Shown in pieces: positions 51,501-60,600 of a stretch of 64,000 nucleotides of DNA. A program made the translations under genes and the position numbers. Position 1 is the first letter of the stretch; each line of letters starts with the position of its first letter. The notes under the pieces were generated by a model. That model was not told where the DNA came from and made no database searches. It saw only the letters and a program-made list of their open reading frames with translations. This DNA is from Cranoglanis bouderius. Its lineage: Eukaryota > Chordata > Actinopteri > Siluriformes > Cranoglanididae. The stretch is taken from assembly GCA_023630585.1 (NCBI GenBank), contig CM042541.1, positions 17,638,501-17,702,500 of the forward strand, in the 5' to 3' direction.

Positions 51501-54500
51501 TACTTTGTGCTACCTCTCTTCTCCTATAATGCCTGATGAGGTTGGGAAATACATGGCAAGGGATCCGAGACCATTCCTCTATACAGAATCTCTCCTTCAA
51601 ATTTCGAGGTCCATGCTGGTGGACTCTCCTCTTCAGTTCACCCCACAGGTTTTCTATGGGTTTCAAGAAGGCTTTTTTCTTGAAACCCTTCCAAACAACT
51701 TGTGGTGATGTAGGTGACTTCGGAGTGTAGTTTTGGAGATTTTCTGACCCCAAGACACAAATAATTTCTGCAGTTCACCAGCTGTGATCCTTGGATATTT
51801 TTTGGCCACTCTTCACAGTGCATTGAGACAATATAGACACATGTCCAATTCGAGGATGATTCATAACATTTTCAGTTGACTGGAATTTCTTACTTATTGC
51901 CCTGATGGTGGAAATGGGCATTTTCAATGCTTGTGCTATTTTCTTATAGCCACTTCCTATTTTGTGAAGCTCAACAACCTTTTGCCGCACATCACAGCTA
52001 TATTCCTTGGTCTTACCCATTGTTATGAATGACTAAGGGAATTTGGTCTATGTGTTACCTCATATTTATACCCCTGTGAAACAGGAACTCATGGTTAAAC
52101 TATTTCCTGTTCCTAGTAAACCAAATGTACTAAAAAAAAAGTAAAATATCAATAGGAATATACTTCAAATATATTTTTCTCATATGAATTCATAGGGGTG
52201 CCAATAATTGTTGCACACCTATATTTAACAAAGATATATTTTTTGATAAACCTGTGTTGTGTTTGCAGTTGTTTGATATCCATGAGAGCAGACTGTTGTT
52301 GTGAATTTTTTTTAACAAAAGATCAAACGGTTAAACAACAAATAAAATTTTTCACAGCCTTCTTTGCTCATATTTACCAAGGGTACCAATATTAGTGGAG
52401 GGCACTGTATATAAATGTACAAGACTGCAGGGAACATATACAGTACATAAAATATAACCAGATACACTCGTGTGTGTGTGTGTGTGTATATATATATATG
52501 CTGCAGCTCAGTTTCAGGGTGTTGGCAATCTTCTTATAGCCTAGGCCATCTTTATGTAGAGCAACAATTCTTTTTTTCAGATACCCAGAGAGTTCTTTGC
52601 CATGAGGTGCCATGTTGAACTTCCAGTGACCAGTATGAGTGTGAGAGCGATAACACTAAACTTAACACACCTGCTCCCCATTCATACCTGAGACCTTGTA
52701 ACACTAACAAGTCACATGACACCGGGGAGGGAAAATGGCTAATTGGGCCCAATTTGGACATTTTCACTTAGGGGTGTACTCACTTTTGTTGCCAGCGGTT
52801 TAGACATTAATGGCTGTGTGTTGAGTTTTTTTGAGGGGACAGCAAATTTACACTGTTATACGAGCTGTACACTCACTACTTTACATTGTAGCAAAGTGTC
52901 ATTTCGTCAGTGTTGTCCCATGAAAAGATATAATAAAATATTTACAAAAATGTGAGGGGTGTACTCACTTTTGTGAGATACTGTATATAGTGGGTATAGA
53001 AACGAATCACCCCACTTTAAAATAATCACATTTTGTTGCTTTTCAGACTGAAATGAAAACAGACACAGTTTTTGTTTTATCCAGCTGTATTTACTCAGTG
53101 CATCTTATAACATCCAAGTGAAAGATAAAACACCATGTCAGATAACATAAAAACACAGAATCACTGAATTGGAAAAAGGATCACCCCCCTCCTAAAAATG
53201 ACTTGTAAACTCAATAAGGTGTAGCTAATCACCTTCTCAATGGCACACAAAGCTATTTAACTTTCAACTGTGATCAGCTGTGGTCATTTTGATTAGATCA
53301 GCATGAAAAGAGCTTTCCTGGAGCATTTTGTAGTGCAACTGAAGCAAACAATCAACTACGGGTGGCAAGGCACTGTCAAAAGATCTCCGGGATAAAGTTG
53401 TGGACAGGCACAAGTCAGGATACAAAAATTTTTTAAAGGCTTTATCAATGCCTAGAAGCACAGTGAAGTCTGTTATTAAGAAGTGGAAGGTATTTGGTAC
53501 AACACAGACCCTCCCTGGATCAGGACGTCGCCCCAAACTGGATGAAAGAACCAGGAGGAAACTGGTCAGAGAGGCTAACAAGAGGCCTACAGCAACTCTG
53601 AAGCAGTTGCAGGAATTTATGACAAAGAGTGATCATTGTGTGCATGTGAAAAGAATATCACAAATTCTCCACAAATGTGGCTTGTATGGGAGGGTTGCAA
53701 GAAAAAAGCCACCCACGACTGAGCTTTGCCAAAACGCACCTTCAAGATTCTGAAGCCACATGGAAAAAGGTGTTATGGTTAGATGAGAGTAGAATTGAAT
53801 TATTTGGCCTCAACACCAAACGATATGTCTGGCGGAAATCCAATATAGCTCACCATCCAAATAACACTATTCCTACAGTAAAGCATGGAGGTAGTAATAT
53901 CCTGTTATGGGGGTGTTTCTCTGCAGCAGGGACTGGAGCACTTGTCAAGATAGAAGGAAAATGGATGGGGCAAAATACCGTCAAATTCTTGTGGAAAATC
54001 TGCTGCCCTCTGCCAGAAAGTTGTCAATGGGAAGAAGGTTTACATTACAACATGACAGTGACCCAAAGCACACAGCAAAACTGACCACACAGTGGTTGAA
54101 GGAGAAAAAAGGTGAATGTCCTTGTATGGCCTAGTCAGAGCCCAAACTTAAACCCCACTGAAAATCTGTGGAATGACTTGAAGACTGCAGTCCACAAACG
54201 GCCACCATCAAATTTAACTGAACTTGAGCAGTTCTGCAAAGAAGAGTGGGCAATTGCAAAGTCTAGATGTGCAAAGTTAGTAGAGACATATCCCAACAGA
54301 CTAAAGGCTGTAATAAAAAAAGGGGGTGATCCTTTTTCCAACTCAGTGATTCTGTTTTTTTAGTTATTTATTTATTTTCTAACATGTTGGTGTTATGTTT
54401 CCGAACTGTTGCTTTTTATGTTACTTGAATGTTGTAAGGCAGAATGTGTAAATAAAGCTGGAACAAAAAATATATATTTTTAATGGGGTTTTGATTTCAG

Positions 54501-54559
54501 GCTGTTAGACAAAAAAAGTGACTATTTCAAAGGGGTATGATGATTTTCTATAGGCACTG

Positions 54560-54601
<42 letters not shown>

Positions 54602-57600
54602 TACATATATGGATTATAGCAAAATGGTAGAGAATATGACCAGGTACACTCCTTTGCAGGTTATAACAGTGTGCAAAAATGTCATTTTACATTGGACTGA
54701 GCAAAATTCTTAAAAGATGATGTTCATCCTTCAAGGAGTAGTGGAGAAAAAAAATCAACTTGCATTATCAGGTGGAGAAGTTATGTGCGTAGTTGTACAG
54801 TCTGATGGCTGTAAGCAGAAAGGACTTGCGAAAGCGCTCCATTCTACACCGTGGCAGGTGAAACCTCCTGCTCAGTGTACTCCTCTGTGCAGTGATTGTT
54901 GCATGGAACAGGTGAGACTGATAGCTTATGATGACAGTGATAAAATAATTATATGTTGATGATAAATTAATTCATTATTTTATAAATAAAAAGAATATGG
55001 CACAACTGCAACTCCTAAAGGATGCCATCCACCAAAAGTCAGTGATCAGGTAAGGATTATTAGTCAGAGAAGCAACCAAGTGGCCAAGAAAGATCCACAG
55101 CTCCATTTGGAGAAGCTTGACACATATGAACTAATTATTGGGTGGTTTTGTGCTGGAGCAGATAGTGCTGGTAATGTTACATTGTTAAGATTTCTCCAGA
55201 GTGTCTCACAGATGCATCCTGGGGACACACATTAACACATGAACATAGAAATAATAATAATACAGATATATGGAAGGATATTGAAATGCACTGCAAGAAA
55301 AAAAAAAAAAAAACTATATCAATGACATTAGCTAATTGAATTGTCTTAAATATAGTCACATTTATGCAGTTTTTTTTTCTATTTTAAGGTTTAAATAATC
55401 ATGTTCTTTTAGCAGATTTTTTTCTAATTTGAAGCATTTATTTCCATTTTATTATCTGCCAATTTAAAGCTTGAAATGTGTAAGAGCATCAAAAAACAGC
55501 CCCATATTCAAAATATTTTCACGTGCTAAGATATAATATCTTGCATTGGGAATATAACACCACCTCATTTTCTTCACCTCTGCAGAGTGTATGGCTGCTA
55601 TGAAGCTCTGGATGGTGGGAACACAGCCGATGCTTTAGTGGACTTCACCGGTGGGGTCTCAGAGCCAGTGGACCTGCTGGAAGGAATGTATGCTCAGGAT
55701 GAGGCGGCCAGGACCCAGCTGTTCGAGAGAGTGCTGAAGGTCCACAATCGAGACGGACTCATCAGCTGCTCCATCAGGGTGCGCTGAGACATGCTCATTT
55801 ACTGTTACACTTTCTTTATGTTCTTGCTAGCTAAAATCAGACACATCTATGTTACATCTCACTGTTTTCTGCTTAAGAGTCCTGCATTTTAGATTTGAGG
55901 CAAAGGTTTCAGTAGTCTCACGCGGTTTTGTTTTTAGCAAAGATCTCACACACTGTGTTTAGATGTGCCAGCTTTTTCGATATGGATTTATGTTTCTTTT
56001 CCAAGAATAACTGTCTTCTCAAGTTTAATGCTACAAATTATATTATAATTATGCTGCAGCGCTGGTCAGAACATGTTGATTGAATTTCTAAATTTGAAGC
56101 TCTGACAGTAGTTCGGGGTGTAATTCATTTACGTTTACATTTATTCATTTAGCAGACGTTTTTAACCAAAGCGACTTAAAATTAGGAAATACAAGCAAAG
56201 CGATATATCAAGCGGAGAACAATACAAGTAGTGCTACCATACAAGATTTTTAATTGAGTTGTAGAGAAGCAAAGTGCACAGAGTAATCGCTTTTGTTGTG
56301 GTTACAAGTGACAGGCATGCTAATATAGTCCTCAACGAGTGCTGAGCATGCCTCTTTAATTACTAAAACAAAGTCTAATAGCATGAACGAGCGACTCCCG
56401 ACTGAAACTGACTGAATACCTGAGTTGCTCTTATCTAGCAACGTGTAAACCGCTCGTAGCAACAAGGAAGCACAGTTACAGCTCCTATCTGACAGCCGAT
56501 GCTAAAACTATATTGAATTACAATTCAAATAACAGGTTTATTTTAATACACTCGTTCTAATACATTATCGTTTCTATAGTAACAGCTCATTCACAGGGAC
56601 TTGTATGGCAGACGATCTGCATAATCTACAAATCTACCTAAGACTAATAAACAGAGTATGTGTTGTTTTTTTACGCAAATGTTTTCTGTAAGGAGATGTT
56701 TATTTAACATTAATAGAAGGAGTTTCAGTGCTTAGTAACAGTCAGAGATAAAGCTGTATGTTCAGAACAGAGGACTTGCAGTTTCCCCGTAACATAAGTT
56801 GCATTTTTCTTATTATTAGCTTTGAATGAGAGAAATAAGAGAGGCAGGTGAGGAAACGACTGTTTATAGCTGCTATAACTTAAGTGATGACAGGAACTAA
56901 CTTGTTTCGCTGACCATCCGCAAAATTAAATATTATATAAGTATAAATGGATAAAAAATGGAATTATGGCAAACTGCTGTTGTATAAGAGGAATAAAACA
57001 TTTCAGGATGTGCTGTTACAGAAAATAATCAGCTTTGGGATGGTAACAGTTTCGAGCTGCGTTGCATCACTATGACATTGTTTATTTTCCTTTAACAGCA
57101 TGCCCCCAATTGTATTATTCCTTATATATTATCTGCACCATTCTCTCCACTTTTATAGTATATAAACAAATGCCTATTTATCCATCATCCTTTAAAAATA
57201 TTTTGTCCCAAATTCATATTTTGATTCTTTGAGGTTTTTTTTTTTATTTTTTATTCCCTGGCTCTTTTGTAGGAGATTTTCCACTGCATTGGTAAATCAA
57301 AAACCTACATTATATCAATTCCATATATTTCTATACATTCCATACATTTACATATATTATTTTGCTTAGCATTAATGATTTTAAATGGCTAGCTCCTCTT
57401 GGCTGGTTTATTTTCATGATACAGATTTTTCTTTAGGTCAGCAAGCTAATATTTTTAACCAGGGTTGTGAGATTTCAGCTAAATTTCTAGCCCAACTACA
57501 TCTCAAAAACCACACAAAAGACCTGAACCTAGCCCAAACTCAGGCATTAGAAAAGAGAGACTTTTTTTTTTTTTTAAATCAGCCTTTGCCTGGGAAACAA

Positions 57601-60600
57601 GGTCACAGTGCTGCAGACGCATTTCTGATGTATGGACATTATCCACTTCATAATTCCCTTTTCCTCTCCTAATCTTCTGGAGAACATTGGAGGCTCCACC
57701 ATTGAGGAGAATGTAGTGTACATTTAAATTAATGTACCATTTCTACAGGATATGTATCAGCCATTGAACAAATATTAGCCTTCATAAAGTCCTTATTCAC
57801 AACTCTTTACATTGTAAATTACGTTTAAATACTAATGACCTTTTTTGAGTGACAAATGATTTTTAAATGTTGCTGTTTGACAGATATTTTTAGTATTTTT
57901 TTTTAATCTTTGATTTGCTTGCCATTCTAGTTGCTAATTTAGCCCCATTTAGCTTCCATAGAGTCATTGTTGCACCTTGATGACAAAAATTGGAACTGAT
58001 AGATGTTCATAGGGACAGGAATCACGCTGCAGCATGACTGCTTTATGAACATTTTCAGTGGAGGAGCAGCGGGTAGGACAGTTAATGGGGTCGTCTGATT
58101 GGGCTAGTTTAACAATACCCTCAGGCCACCAAGATCTTGTTTTATAACAAATAAAGTGTAAGTGTACGTTTGGGCTAGTTTCAGGTCTTTTCTGTGGATT
58201 TTGAGATGTAGATAGACTGAGAATTTTTACTGAAACCTGGCAACCTTGGTTAATGATAGTAGCTCTTATGTGATCAACCGGTCAATCGGTCGACCTCTGG
58301 TATGTTGGATGACTGTATGTTGACCGTCTATTGACAGTCTAGACTTTAGAACAAGTCATGTGTTATAGCCTCTCAGCTTGAGGTTATGTCATTATTAATG
58401 TCATCCTTCCCAACTAAAATCTATGGTCACAAGCCACTGCTGCAATAGTATTGGTTCTGTTCATCAGACACATGGTCAGCATTTACACTTTGCTTTTGTT
58501 TGCAGAAATGTGTTAGATTTCATTCTGACTATTTTCTATAAAACAAAATCTTGGCAGAAGACCCTGTTAGCATGGGGCAGCATGATTCCTGCCTGAATGG
58601 ACCTCTATTTGCGCTTGTTGGTCACTCAATAGTGATAATTAGTAAATAGTTGCTCACTCAAAAGAGGTAATTAGTATTTCAACAGAATTATATGGAGTTG
58701 TGAATGAGGACTTTATGAACATTAACATTTGTTGAAGAAATATTATATATACTATATGGTGGGGCTCTGCTCCATCTGCTCCCATGGATAAGTTGCCATT
58801 GATATTAGATTCAGTGAATAATTCATAATTGCCCTACACCTTCAGAAGAACTGGTACATTAAATTAAACATACACTACATTCTCTGGGTCATCTAATTAA
58901 AGGTACTGTATAAGACATACCCTTGAGGGCATCACTACAAGTTTGTCACCTTTCTTTATTAGATTATAAAGAATTTTAGGAGAAGCATCTGATACCTAAA
59001 TGAATAAGTGAGAATCTCCTGAGCCATCAAAGATCAACCTTACACTAATATAAATTTCCTCTGGGTGCTGCCTATAATTAAAAACAGGGTTGTTTTTTTA
59101 ACCATCGTTTTCTTTCAGACTTTCATTTTCTTGTAAATGAGTCCAATCCCAGACTTGGAGCAATTTCTTATTGGCTGCGTGAGTTTTTTGTCAACAAGTT
59201 TTTTTTTCTCTCACAGTGAAGCAACAGTGACGTGACTTTTATACACATTGAGAGCCTAGACAGTTATGGCTATACTGGCATATCAAATCAAACACACACA
59301 AATCCCTCAGGCACACTGAGAACTCGGCTTTGAATGAGCAAATTTTGAGAAAGCCTTTTGTACATCTAAACAGATGGAACCATGAAACAAAGAAACCAAG
59401 ACACATTTAGGAATTAACTCAATCTGGAGTTCAGGAGTTCAGGACAGAGCTAGGGCTAATCGAGTTCTAAGACAGCTTCAGGGTTTGAAGTTGGTTTATT
59501 GCTTTTTTGTCCAGGAGAGAGTTTAATTTGAAGAATGTTACATCAGGCCCTTTAGCCTGTCTGGCCGGGCTTGTTTCAGACACAGCCTAATTGCTTTTTT
59601 CATCTTACTCTCCTGCCGTTGCTCTGAACACACAGGGTCAATCTGAGAACGTTTCTGTTGACAAATCATGGGTGCCACAGGGCGTTTACAAGACTCATCA
59701 TATTCTGAAAGCTTCATTGTCTCCTACAGTACGCCAAGCAGGGTGCTCACTAAAGTGCGCTAGCCTGTTATTGTCTGATTTACACCAGTCACTGTTTTCC
59801 AGCCTCACTTACACACAGCATATATCCCAATAAATGACTGGTCATTTAAACTTAAAATTAAAATGAAACTAAAATTCATTTTACTGCTGTTCTTAACACA
59901 GTCTTAATGCTAAATGATCTATTGAGAATCTACCCTCTGGCATTATTTGCTATGGTCTGCATTATTTAACACATTTGTTTAAGTAATTCTTTTCCCATTT
60001 TCACAAAGGCAACCACAGTGGAGGACATGGAGGCTCGGCTGGACTGTGGACTGGTCAAAGGTCATGCTTACGCAGTCACCGACGTTCGGAAAGTGCGCCT
60101 GGGCCACGGCTTGCTGGCCTTCTTCAAATCTGAGAAGCTGCACATGATTCGCATGAGGAACCCCTGGGGAGAGAAGGAGTGGAGCGGGCCATGGAGTGAC
60201 AGGTGAGACCGCCCCCTGCTGAACTGGAGAGCTAGTGGAAATCACTGAGAATGACTTGATTTTACACTGTACAATTTTCAGCCCAGATTGGCTTTCACAG
60301 ACAAATAAAAAAACACATTGTAAAGGAATCATTTTGGTCATGAATTGAGATCGGAGATCTTAGAAAGCTTTTGACGTGCTCACTGGGGGCCAATTTAGTG
60401 CTGTTGTGACCAAAGACAGCCAATGACAAAGTTCTGCAAGTTTCAGAAATTTTTTATGAAAATCTCAAGAGTGTGAGTGTTGCTATAACACCCTAAAAAT
60501 CTAAAATCCAGTGTAGAACCTAGTGTGTGTGTGAAGGAAGACTCGGGAGGCAGGTGGAATTTCAGCAGAGCTCCAGACTCACATTTATATTTTCACTGTC

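Larger units (their letters stand above)
51233..54960. repeat. Old dispersed repeat split by three Tc1 insertions
   Basis: 51233-51318 (ataagataggataacatttt), 52410-52495 and 54600-54960 (acagtctgatggctgtaagc, agaaaggacttgcgaaagcg) have the wording of one common fish repeat whose parts usually lie together. Elements E, A2 and B2 separate them. The joining is inferred, since no second intact copy is in the window. Confidence 0.45.
42781..55585 (+). other. capn5 intron 4 (12.8 kb)
   Basis: Donor gtatgc, acceptor ctctgcag. Holds the miniature Tc1, the decayed gypsy element, four Tc1 copies and a split old repeat. About 43005-43860, 48700-49230 and 54960-55560 show nothing recognisable beyond short simple repeats and the phrase shared with intron 3. 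Confidence 0.92.
55779..60008 (+). other. capn5 intron 5 (4.2 kb)
   Basis: Holds a SINE tail fragment at 56129-56185 (cagacgtttttaaccaaagc), the long foldback copy and the hAT-like element. About 55780-56120 and 58260-59980 show nothing recognisable. Confidence 0.92.
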
